A DNA stretch of 64,000 nucleotides. Origin: Pseudobacter sp. (GTDB taxonomy: Bacteria; Bacteroidota; Bacteroidia; Chitinophagales; Chitinophagaceae). The notes under the pieces were generated by a model that made no database searches, had not been told where the DNA came from, and was given only the letters and a program-made list of their open reading frames with translations. The stretch covers positions 558,001 to 622,000 of the forward strand of contig JAFIGX010000022.1 in the NCBI GenBank assembly GCA_017849455.1. The letters run 5' to 3'. Made by a program: the position numbers and the translations under genes. This document shows, one piece after another, positions 17,721 to 25,847 of this stretch (position 1 is the first letter of the stretch; every line of letters begins with the position of its first letter).

Positions 17721-19301
17721 TTATTTCAGGTTAAACTTCATTGGCGGAATTTCCCTTTCTCTTCCATCCGGGCCAACAACCCTGATCTCATCGAAGAACA
17801 CGGTAGTTCCGGGGCTGCACCTGCCAACGATGGAGGCAGCTTGTCCACCCCAGCGGTTACCGGTATTCACTGCTTCCGTGTACACCTGGATCTGTCCTCC
17901 AATAGCGGCCAGCCTGTAGCTGATCACCTTGAAAGGAGCTTCGAAATCGGATTCTTCCAGCTTTGCGATCAAAGCGCCGATGGCTTTGAATTCGGAGGAA
18001 GATATATTGCCACCTTTCTTGCTACCGATAAAACCGGTAGGATTGGGCAGATATTTGACACGCATCGGGAAAGCATAGTTCTTTCCGTTTGCAGTAACAT
18101 TGATCTGTGAAAGGCCCGGCGTTTTCGGCTTTGCGATCCAGCGGTCGCCTCCTGAATTGGAGATCGTACCACCTGGGAAGTTCACACTTACTTTTTCGCG
18201 GCCTACGCTACCACCGGAGATGGTGAGCGGGTTATCGACACCGATATAAAGTACATTCATTTTTTCCAGGAACACCGAGGCTCCTGAAGGCGTACCAACA
18301 AAATATTTCACGATCTCGTTCTTTTCGGCTACGCTTCCATCAGGCTTGGTATACCTGATCTTTACTGCGATCGATTGTTCGCCGCTGCCATTGGCAGTGG
18401 TCTTATAAACAGCCTTACCGTTGGTGAGGGAGATACCCTTGCCACCGATGGTGATATCGGGTTTTGCTGCAGCGCTGAATGCACCTACACCGGCAGTGAT
18501 CTCGATCTCGTCGCCAGGCATAGCATAGGTCCTGTTCGCCTGCGCAATGGCTTCGAACTGGTCATACACCACTTTTACGGCGCCGATCTGCTGATGGCAA
18601 TAATCAACGATCTGAGCTTCCGAGTTCCTGATATCATTCTGCAATTTGCTGAGAATGGTCATGGCGGCGATGGAAGGGGTCATGTGAAAGTTGTTCAGTG
18701 TCCAGCCTTCTGCATCATTGCTGAATTTGTTGCCGCTCTTGGAGCTGGGAACAGTGAGATCGATGGGCATTGTTTTATTGAACGTTTCCACCTGGCTCTT
18801 CAATTGTGCCTGGAAAGTAGGGTTATCGGCAAATTCTTCAGGCTTCAGAACACCTACAACATTTTTACGGTAATCGGCGAGCTTGCCGTACAATTCTTTT
18901 CCTTTCCCGGTCATTTCGAGCAACCTGGTAGAGGCGTCCAGCTTATCCATATTCATTTTCTGTTCGCCGTTCTCTTCGTGTGTACCTGCTTCTTTGATCA
19001 GGTCTTTTTTGATCTCATCAATATAAGCGAACAGATCATCGGACATTTTTTTTGCCTGTTCGGCCTTGGGCGCCCAGATCTGGGCTTTGGCCATAGTTTG
19101 CTGGTCCTTTAATTTGTCTTCAAGCGATTTATAGGTTACTGCATTCTTGTCTTCAATGATCTTATTGGAAGTAAGGATGCTATTATTCACCGTTTCGAAG
19201 GCATTGATGATCTCCGATGATACGTTGAGTGCCAGCAGGGCTGTCAGCACCAGGTACATCATATTGATCATCTTTTGCCGGGGCTCTTTAGGTAAAGCCA
19301 T
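17721..19301 (-). CDS. gldM: Type IX secretion/gliding motor protein GldM (PorM)
   Basis: 526 residues. One N-terminal transmembrane helix (MINMMYLVLTALLALNVSSE) follows a short basic cytosolic segment (MALPKEPRQK). The large periplasmic part contains the helical region and the stacked beta domains typical of GldM (GDEIEITAGVGAFSAAAKPD, PLTISGGSVGREKVSVNFPG). GldM spans the periplasm as a dimer and transmits movement from GldL to the GldK/GldN ring. The order K-L-M-N and tight spacing confirm the assignment. Confidence 0.96.
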   Translation of the reverse strand: MALPKEPRQKMINMMYLVLTALLALNVSSEIINAFETVNNSILTSNKIIEDKNAVTYKSLEDKLKDQQTMAKAQIWAPKAEQAKKMSDDLFAYIDEIKKDLIKEAGTHEENGEQKMNMDKLDASTRLLEMTGKGKELYGKLADYRKNVVGVLKPEEFADNPTFQAQLKSQVETFNKTMPIDLTVPSSKSGNKFSNDAEGWTLNNFHMTPSIAAMTILSKLQNDIRNSEAQIVDYCHQQIGAVKVVYDQFEAIAQANRTYAMPGDEIEITAGVGAFSAAAKPDITIGGKGISLTNGKAVYKTTANGSGEQSIAVKIRYTKPDGSVAEKNEIVKYFVGTPSGASVFLEKMNVLYIGVDNPLTISGGSVGREKVSVNFPGGTISNSGGDRWIAKPKTPGLSQINVTANGKNYAFPMRVKYLPNPTGFIGSKKGGNISSSEFKAIGALIAKLEESDFEAPFKVISYRLAAIGGQIQVYTEAVNTGNRWGGQAASIVGRCSPGTTVFFDEIRVVGPDGREREIPPMKFNLK

Positions 19302-19390
19302 GGATTTAGGTTTTTCAGTTTAAACAAATACTTTTCATTGACTAATGTGTTTACGATTACATGGGTACAGGATAATTGGATCACCCCGGT

Positions 19391-20155
19391 TTAACGGCCC
19401 TGCATGGCATTGAGCATATTGCCATAGATCGTATTCAGATTGCTCAGGTTACCGGCCAGTTTGGCGATCTGGTCATGAGCTTTCTTGGCATCGTCTACAC
19501 TGCCTTGCATGGTTTGTGAAGCCTGCACCAAATTACCATAGAAGCTGTTCATGGCTTTCAGGTGATTGTTGGTGTCCTGTAACTCCAGTTCATAAATCGC
19601 ATTGAGCGAACCTAAATTCTTGGTCAGAACCTGTACCTGCTCATGGAATTGCTTGGTACTATCGGCGGCGGAGTTGAAATGTCCTATCGTTGTAGTAGCA
19701 CCCTGATAGGCAGTTTTCATAGCATCTAACGCCTGGGCTGCTTCTTTTGTCTTGGCTGAATATTCACTGGTCGATTTTACTACATCGGATACATCGGCGA
19801 TCTGGTTAACAGAGCTGCCTAATTTTTTGAAACCTTCGCTAAGACGGTTGAGGCTGGCGGGATTGATGTCGGCATCATGCAGCATTTTGTCCATTTTATC
19901 CAGTGCAGGATTTCCGGAGCCGCCACCGGCCAGTTTGGGTAATGCTTCAGCTATAGCGTGCATTTCTGAACCGGGAGGGGGCAGGAATGCGTATACTACG
20001 AAGATGATGGCCTCGGTGATCAGACCTGCTGTGAGGAAGAAGTCTGCCAGGGCCTTATGGGTAATTTTCTGCCAGGCGCCAAAGATCACAATAGCGGCAC
20101 CCATACATACTATTACGTTTACCAGTCTTTCAGTTGATTTAGAAACTCCAGCCAT
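19391..20155 (-). CDS. gldL: Type IX secretion/gliding motor protein GldL (PorL)
   Basis: 254 residues with two N-terminal transmembrane helices, about 12-30 (VNVIVCMGAAIVIFGAW) and about 39-57 (FFLTAGLITEAIIFVVYAF). Glu48 lies inside the second helix, matching the membrane glutamate known to be essential in the proton-driven GldL motor. A long cytosolic helical, coiled-coil-like tail rich in Asn/Ala/Leu follows. It works with GldM in the inner membrane. It sits 89 bases before gldM in the unit. Confidence 0.95.
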   Translation of the reverse strand: MAGVSKSTERLVNVIVCMGAAIVIFGAWQKITHKALADFFLTAGLITEAIIFVVYAFLPPPGSEMHAIAEALPKLAGGGSGNPALDKMDKMLHDADINPASLNRLSEGFKKLGSSVNQIADVSDVVKSTSEYSAKTKEAAQALDAMKTAYQGATTTIGHFNSAADSTKQFHEQVQVLTKNLGSLNAIYELELQDTNNHLKAMNSFYGNLVQASQTMQGSVDDAKKAHDQIAKLAGNLSNLNTIYGNMLNAMQGR

Positions 20156-20282
20156 AGTTTTAATTTTAAATGGTTAGAAAACGGATTTTCAGGGTTAGGG
20201 AATACGGTTCTATTTTGATTTTTGTATAAATCAAGTAAATAACGGCTTACTACAGTCAAAAATTTTACTCGTTAGCAGAATT

Positions 20283-21566
20283 TTAACGTTTGCCCTGGGA
20301 TGCCGGCAGGTCAATTACGCAACGGAATCCGATATAAGCTTTGGCAGTGTCCATGTACTCGTAATTACGGGTACTGGTTTGCAGGAAGTATCCTACGTCT
20401 TTCCAGCTTCCGCCGCGAACTACTTTACGTTTCATAAGGGGGGGATCTGAATCCTGCGCATTGAAGCGGATATCAGGGTTCATATCATGCTGGAAATTGT
20501 AAGCTCCTTCATAAAACAGGGAAGAAGTCCACTCCGATACGTTACCTGCCATGCAATACAGGCCGAAGTCATTAGGCCAGTAAGCGTCGGCACGGGCAGT
20601 ATAGAAAGCGCCATCTTCCGGATAGTTACCACGGCCGGGCTTAAAGTTGGCCAGTAAGCAACCTTTCTTGTTCCTGAGATAATAGTTACCCCAGGGGAAC
20701 ATGGATTGTGAACGACCACCACGGGCTGCATATTCCCACTCGGCCTCTGTAGGCAGACGGAAATCTGATTCGTTAGGTCTTTTCTTGGAGGCAAGAAATG
20801 AGTTGAGGTAATGCGTTCTCCATTCGCAGAAAGCAGTTGCCTGATTCCAGTTCACCCCTACTACCGGATAGTTGCCGAAAGCAGGGTGAGAGAAGTAACG
20901 CTTGGTCATAGGCTCATTATAGGAATAGGAGAAGTCACGGATCCAAACCAGTGTATCAGGGTAAACTTTGACATTCTTCTTGACGATGAACCTGGAGCGG
21001 GGTTGACTGGCATTCTCCCTTTTTGCTGCTTCTTTCAGATCGAAGGTCTCTGAATGATAAACGATCTTGGAAGGGTCGATCTCTTTTTTACCGAAGATCC
21101 TGTTCTCCGGAGTGAGGATGATCTGGTCGATCTTTTCGATGGTGGATTTATCGCCATACTTGATGGTCTGTGCTTTTTTCCAGTCCACCACGAAATTACC
21201 ATCCACATCCTTCCCGTAATTCATCAGCGTTGCAACGGTTGAATCGCGCACCCAATTCACGAACTGGCGGTATTCGTTGTTCGTGATCTCGGTAGCGTCC
21301 ATCCAAAAGCCATTTATGGATATTTGCTTATTTCTTGCTGTGTAGTTGTAATTGATGTCCTCATCACTGGGACCCATGTGGAAAGTACCGGGCGGGATGT
21401 ACAACATACCAGGGGGCTTGGTAAGATTATACCTGGCTGCCGGTGATACGCCATGCAACTGGCCATCGTTCGGCAAACCTTTCGACTTTCCTCCTATTTT
21501 GCATCCGGTGGCGATAAACATCACCACGAGGGCTACGAAAACGGATAGGTTTTTCATTTTCATCAT
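20283..21566 (-). CDS. gldK: Type IX secretion/gliding lipoprotein GldK (PorK)
   Basis: 427 residues. The N-terminus MKNLSVFVALVVMFIATGCK has a lipobox (ATGC). The rest is the formylglycine-generating-enzyme-like fold of GldK: MLYIPPGTFHMGPSDEDIN, NGFWMDATEITNNEYRQFVN, PVVGVNWNQATAFCEWRTHY, RLPTEAEWEYAARGG and YCMAGNVSEWTSS, ending VRGGSWKDVGYFLQTSTRNY. The frame opens at 21611, but a -33/-7 promoter lies at 21583-21613, so the start must be one of the ATGs at 21566, 21563 or 21557. It is the outer-membrane lipoprotein of the periplasmic ring. Confidence 0.95.
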   Translation of the reverse strand: MMKMKNLSVFVALVVMFIATGCKIGGKSKGLPNDGQLHGVSPAARYNLTKPPGMLYIPPGTFHMGPSDEDINYNYTARNKQISINGFWMDATEITNNEYRQFVNWVRDSTVATLMNYGKDVDGNFVVDWKKAQTIKYGDKSTIEKIDQIILTPENRIFGKKEIDPSKIVYHSETFDLKEAAKRENASQPRSRFIVKKNVKVYPDTLVWIRDFSYSYNEPMTKRYFSHPAFGNYPVVGVNWNQATAFCEWRTHYLNSFLASKKRPNESDFRLPTEAEWEYAARGGRSQSMFPWGNYYLRNKKGCLLANFKPGRGNYPEDGAFYTARADAYWPNDFGLYCMAGNVSEWTSSLFYEGAYNFQHDMNPDIRFNAQDSDPPLMKRKVVRGGSWKDVGYFLQTSTRNYEYMDTAKAYIGFRCVIDLPASQGKR

Positions 21567-21582
21567 ATTAAAGGGTATTGGG

Positions 21583-21613
21583 CAAAAATAATGTTTTACC
21601 GACTTCATCACAA
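21583..21613 (-). promoter_or_regulatory. Promoter of gldKLMN: TTG, 20-bp spacer, TATTTTTG
   Basis: On the minus strand TTG (21613-21611) is followed after 20 bases by TATTTTTG (21590-21583), close to the Bacteroidota TTG-N19-TAnnTTTG consensus. It ends 16 bases before the first plausible gldK ATG and rules out the longer reading-frame start. Confidence 0.7.
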
Positions 21614-21709
21614 GTTTAGAATTTAATTTTTAAAACTGCAATACACCAGCAGCGTAAAGGTTTAAACGGCTTCCAAAACCATATTATTGTATCCTGAAAA
21701 TATTAAGTT

Positions 21710-23767
21710 TTACACAGTTTTCATCAATTTAATAAGTGCATCTACCTCATTAACAGGCTGTTGACATGCATAGTCTTTACATAGGAAAATTTGTGTATAT
21801 CCGGTATACGGTTTTCGGGCCAGTAGAGGAAAGTTTTCATCGTCTTTGGGTGAGGACTGTACTATACGGAAGGGTGTGAAGGTTTGAAGAAAAGCCTTTC
21901 GAACACTTGCAAAATTCCCGCCAACTATTGCGATCTCCGGAATGCTATACGTGAGCGCCAGCACCATCGTTGCCCAAACGCCAAATGAAGTGGGATACCT
22001 GGTCACTGCCTGATGAGGAAGCGTGCACATCGTTACCGACCGCTCCTTCCAACCCGGCTCATCGAATACCACCCCCAGGTAATACAGGTTCATCGCCATT
22101 ACCGCATTGCCCGAAGGGACCGCTCCATCATACACTTCTTTCTTACGTACGATAATATCCTGCTGACCGCTGGGTGTAAAGAAGAAAAATCCTGTTCCCT
22201 CCTCACTGAAGTTTTCCACCACCTGGCGGGCCACTGACCTTGCCGTTCCCAGGTACGTTGCATCGCCCGTTATTTCCTGCAGGTTGATCAGGGCTTCCAC
22301 CAGGCAGGCCAGGTCGTCGAGAAAGGCAGGATACCTGGCTATCCCTTCCTTGAAAGTATGGTGCATCGACCCATTTTCCGCCCTGAATTCCCGGAGGAGA
22401 AATCCCATATTTTTTTTCGCCGTTTCGAGATAATGTTCATCGCCCAATGTCGCATAAGCCTTACCGAAAGCAGTATTCATAAGTGCATTCCATCCCAATA
22501 GCTGTTTGTCGTCAAGTTGCGGCCTGACGCGCTTTTCACGCGATAGCATTATTTTCGCCATGCATTCATCCATCTCTTTCCATAATTGCCCGACACTCAT
22601 TCCATGGGCTGCTGCAAATTCCTCCGGTGAAGCTTTGATACGGAGAATAGTCCGATGTTCCCAGTTGCCATTTTCCGTAACATCATAGTATTCGCAGAAC
22701 AATGCCGACCGTTCCCCTAATATGGTTTCAATTTCCTGCCTGTCCCATACATAATATTTTCCCTCCACCCTCTCACTATCGGCATCGAGGGCCGAGTAGA
22801 AAGCATGGTCGGCAGACATCATTTCCCTTTCCACGAATGCCAGTGTATGCTGAATGGTACGTTTGTATTCCTCCCTGCCGGTCAACTGGTAGGCTTCGCA
22901 AAGTGTGGTCACCAGCAGGGCATTGTCGTATAACATTTTTTCAAAATGCGGGGCAAGCCATTCATCGTCGGTAGAATAACGGGCAAATCCGCCGCCGGCC
23001 TGGTCGAATATGCCCCCGCGGAGCATTTTGTCGAGGCTGAGGCAGGCCTGTTGCAGGGCGCTTTCTTCATTGGTATGAAAATAATAGTGAAGCAGGAAAC
23101 GGATGGTGAATGTTTGCGGGAATTTCGGGGCCTTGCCGAAACCGCCTTCCGAACGGTCGGCCATCTTCATGATATTGCTGAACAGCTCATCCACTTTCTC
23201 TTTGGTGAAGATGGTGGAAAAAGAAGTGCCTGCTATTTTTTGCTGTAGCCCGAATCCATTCGATTGTTCGAGATGGTTGGTGAGGTTATCGGCCTGTGCA
23301 TCGATCTCGGCCCTCCTGTTGTTGAAGGCGAAGGCAACGCCATTGAGCACTTCCTGCCAGGAAGGGCGGTTGAAAGCTGGCCCTGGCGGATAGTAAGTGC
23401 CTCCATAGAATGGTTTACCGGCCGGAGTAAGGAAAACGTTGAGTGGCCAGCCGCCGCTGCCGGTCATGGCCTGAACGGCATCCATATAGATATGGTCGAG
23501 ATCAGGGCGTTCTTCGCGGTCGATCTTGATGTTCACGAAATGTTCGTTCATGAGGCTGGCGGTAGCCTCATCCTCGAAGCTTTCTTTTTCCATCACATGG
23601 CACCAATGGCAGGCAGCATACCCGATGCTTACCAAGATGGGCTTATTTTCTTCGCGGGCCTTCGCCAATGCTTCTTCTCCCCAGGGATACCAGTCGACCG
23701 GGTTATGAGCATGCTGCAATAAATACGGGCTTGTTTCGTTTGCCAACCTGTTGGTAAATCGGGTCAT
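21710..23767 (-). CDS. DUF255 thioredoxin-fold protein (YyaL/SPATA20-like)
   Basis: 685 residues, normal for the family. The N-terminal thioredoxin-like domain starts NETSPYLLQHAHNPVDWYPW and carries the CxxC as YAACHWCHVMEKESF, then NIKIDREERPDLDHIYMDAV. The remaining 500 residues look like a six-hairpin (alpha/alpha toroid) glycosidase-type domain (GGIFDQAGGGFARYSTDDEW, FEKMLYDNALLVT, DGAVPSGNAVMAMNLYYLG). No signal peptide; cytosolic. The biochemical role of the family is unknown. Transcribed alone after a long hairpin. Confidence 0.9.
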   Translation of the reverse strand: MTRFTNRLANETSPYLLQHAHNPVDWYPWGEEALAKAREENKPILVSIGYAACHWCHVMEKESFEDEATASLMNEHFVNIKIDREERPDLDHIYMDAVQAMTGSGGWPLNVFLTPAGKPFYGGTYYPPGPAFNRPSWQEVLNGVAFAFNNRRAEIDAQADNLTNHLEQSNGFGLQQKIAGTSFSTIFTKEKVDELFSNIMKMADRSEGGFGKAPKFPQTFTIRFLLHYYFHTNEESALQQACLSLDKMLRGGIFDQAGGGFARYSTDDEWLAPHFEKMLYDNALLVTTLCEAYQLTGREEYKRTIQHTLAFVEREMMSADHAFYSALDADSERVEGKYYVWDRQEIETILGERSALFCEYYDVTENGNWEHRTILRIKASPEEFAAAHGMSVGQLWKEMDECMAKIMLSREKRVRPQLDDKQLLGWNALMNTAFGKAYATLGDEHYLETAKKNMGFLLREFRAENGSMHHTFKEGIARYPAFLDDLACLVEALINLQEITGDATYLGTARSVARQVVENFSEEGTGFFFFTPSGQQDIIVRKKEVYDGAVPSGNAVMAMNLYYLGVVFDEPGWKERSVTMCTLPHQAVTRYPTSFGVWATMVLALTYSIPEIAIVGGNFASVRKAFLQTFTPFRIVQSSPKDDENFPLLARKPYTGYTQIFLCKDYACQQPVNEVDALIKLMKTV

Positions 23768-23843
23768 ACTGTAGCGATTGTTCTAAAGCTACAGATTTTG
23801 AAGGAGGCACTAAAAAATTATATACCAGATAGTGGGTTTGTTG

Positions 23844-23909
23844 AACCACTAAGGCACGAAGGCTCAAAGGGAACCCTCATTTCCTTTGAGCCTTCGTGCC
23901 TTAGTGGTT
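23844..23909. repeat. Perfect 27-bp intergenic inverted repeat (palindromic repeat element)
   Basis: Bases 23844-23870 and 23883-23909 are exact reverse complements with a 12-base loop. The arm motif (ccactaaggcacgaaggctc) looks like the 'cactaaggcacgaagg' repeats scattered in many Bacteroidota genomes (from memory). A degenerate fragment of the same motif occurs at 30537. It may end hemD transcription but lacks a clear T run on either side. Confidence 0.75.
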
Positions 23910-23923
23910 AAAATGTCTTTGTC

Positions 23924-24721
23924 TTATTTCTTCTTTAGTATTGAAGCAAGATATTGCTCCAATGCAGCCACCATGGACGGCGCCTGCGGTTGAGGAGCTT
24001 TGATATCGAGTGTCAGTCCGGCATCTTCCACGGCGCGGGAAGTATTGCTGCCGAAGGCGCCGATCCTTGTTCCGTTTTGCTGGAAGGAAGGAATATTATC
24101 GAAGAGGCTTCTCACGCCACTGGGGGTAAAGAAGCAGATGATATCGAATTCATTTTTCACCATCACCTCTTTCACATCGTTGCTGATGGTACGGTACATG
24201 AAAGGCGTGGCGAACTCGCAGCGGTTATTCTTCAGCCAGTTCACGATCTCATTGTCCTGCTGGTTCTCGGAACAGGGATACAGGAACTTCTCGTTTTCTT
24301 TGTGCTTGTTGATCACATCGAACATGCTCTTGTTGGTGCCATCGGCCCCATAGAACACTTTCCGTTTCCTGTAAAGAATGAATTTCTGAAGATATAAGGC
24401 AACTGCTTCGGTGATGCAGAAATATTTGGTGTCCTGTGATACGCTGATCTTCATTTCTTCACAGATCCGGAAGAAATGATCAATGGCATTACGGCTGGTG
24501 AATATGACACCCGTGAAATTGGGGATCTCGATCTTTTGTTTGCGGAATTCTTTGGCAGGAATGCCTTCAAGCCTGATAAATGGATGGAACTCCAATAAAA
24601 CACTGTATTTTCTTGCCAGTTCAAAATACGGTGATTTATCAGTTTCAGGTCTGGGTTGGGTGATTAGAATTTTTCTAATCGAATTGTCACTTGCTACGTT
24701 TTTAGCCCCGTTTTTTACCAT
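23924..24721 (-). CDS. hemD: Uroporphyrinogen-III synthase
   Basis: 265 residues from ATG 24721. After a short N-terminus comes KILITQPRPETDKSPYFELA, then VIFTSRNAIDHFFRIC and, in the second half, EFDIICFFTPSGVRSLFDN and IGAFGSNTSRAVEDAGLT. These are the typical alternating loops of HemD, which closes and flips ring D of hydroxymethylbilane. An in-frame ATG at 24766 would overlap the upstream gene by 20 bases and adds no family sequence. Its stop is close to the long hairpin. Linkage to DUF4271 is common in this phylum. Confidence 0.88.
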   Translation of the reverse strand: MVKNGAKNVASDNSIRKILITQPRPETDKSPYFELARKYSVLLEFHPFIRLEGIPAKEFRKQKIEIPNFTGVIFTSRNAIDHFFRICEEMKISVSQDTKYFCITEAVALYLQKFILYRKRKVFYGADGTNKSMFDVINKHKENEKFLYPCSENQQDNEIVNWLKNNRCEFATPFMYRTISNDVKEVMVKNEFDIICFFTPSGVRSLFDNIPSFQQNGTRIGAFGSNTSRAVEDAGLTLDIKAPQPQAPSMVAALEQYLASILKKK

Positions 24722-24746
24722 ATTTGTTACGTATGGATTCGCAAAA

Positions 24747-25829
24747 TTAATGACTTCTTTCCACAAAAATCAATAACACCTTGTAAATCAGCAAAAGGGG
24801 TGCTATTTCGAAGGCGCAAAGGTATAGAAAAAAATGCAAACGGCTTACTTTTATTTCGTTACGTATTGGCTTATAAGAAATTATGAACCTGTAAACCAGG
24901 AAAAGCGCCAGCATGATGTATGCCAGCGTAAGCACAACCGTATATAGAGGCGGATAAGGAAAGGCCATCAGCACCAGTACCGGCAGTAAAAAAATGCCGA
25001 TCATCTTGTTTACCAGGAAAACGACGAAAATATAGGTGTCCGTTGCATGGCTTACATTAAAGACCCAGCCGGTGATCTTGAGCAGGATGAATTTCCCCAG
25101 GTAAATAGCGATGAGCAGGGCCGAGCAATACCCGCGCAGTAACCAGTCATTGTCGGTCGGGGCTATACCGTAACGTTTGGCCACAAAACCCAGGAACACT
25201 CCGCCATTCACTACAAAGAGGATATTCAGCAGCAGGGAAGCCAACGGGGTTTGAAGTAGCTGGTCACGGATCTGCTGCTGACGCATGGTGACCCGGAAGA
25301 AAAGGGTCATGATATTATCGACATACTTACTGAAAAAAACTTTGATGAGCGCAAAGTAGAAGAGCAGTCCTGCGAGGAAATAGAATAGGTCATCTTCATC
25401 TTTCCTATGCCATTCATTGCCGGTGATCACCATCGGCCTGCCGAAAAAATTATAATAAGGATGTCCTTTGAGGACCTGCTGGAATGCTTCGATGGCTTTC
25501 AGTTGTGCTGCCGTTACCCGGAAGATGGCGGCCGTATCTCTCCTGACAGTATCTCTCCTGATCGTATCTTTTCTGACTAGATCCCTTCCTGCTGCAATAC
25601 GGGCCGAATCCTTTGCCCTGCCGATACTATCTACTTTTTTAGGGACCGTTACAACTTTACGCACCGCTGAATCTTTCTTCGGTTTTACCGGCTGCACCAG
25701 CCTGGTGGCAGTATCTTTCGGGGGTAATGCCGTATCACCCTGAGCCTGGGCAAAGGATATCGCCGAAATGAAAAGACAGCCGATTAGAATGGCCAGGTAT
25801 TTTTTCACAGATGATCGTTGGGTGTGCAA
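24747..25829 (-). CDS. DUF4271 membrane protein
   Basis: 360 residues. A signal-like N-terminus (KKYLAILIGCLFISAISFAQ) is followed by a charged Lys/Asp/Arg-rich region to about residue 100, with a short RDTxRRDT repeat (about 72-90). Several transmembrane helices follow, such as LFYFLAGLLFYFALIKVFF and YIFVVFLVNKMIGIFLLPVL, ending LLIYKVLLIFVERSH. This matches the DUF4271 family, which is often next to hemD. Function is unknown. The start could also be a GTG 21 bases further in. Confidence 0.8.
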   Translation of the reverse strand: MHTQRSSVKKYLAILIGCLFISAISFAQAQGDTALPPKDTATRLVQPVKPKKDSAVRKVVTVPKKVDSIGRAKDSARIAAGRDLVRKDTIRRDTVRRDTAAIFRVTAAQLKAIEAFQQVLKGHPYYNFFGRPMVITGNEWHRKDEDDLFYFLAGLLFYFALIKVFFSKYVDNIMTLFFRVTMRQQQIRDQLLQTPLASLLLNILFVVNGGVFLGFVAKRYGIAPTDNDWLLRGYCSALLIAIYLGKFILLKITGWVFNVSHATDTYIFVVFLVNKMIGIFLLPVLVLMAFPYPPLYTVVLTLAYIMLALFLVYRFIISYKPIRNEIKVSRLHFFLYLCAFEIAPLLLIYKVLLIFVERSH

Positions 25830-25847
25830 AAATAGAAAGATTATTGA

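Noticed and set aside
18375..19112. Open frame of 245 codons on the plus strand over gldM
   Set aside because: Antisense to gldM with no recognisable motif or promoter.
24722..24766. Upstream ATG for hemD
   Set aside because: Overlaps the DUF4271 stop by 20 bases and adds residues unlike HemD; ATG 24721 is sufficient.
25536..25585. Short near-repeat (gtatctctcctga) inside the DUF4271 gene
   Set aside because: Explained by the RDTxRRDT amino-acid repeat in the charged linker; not a separate element.
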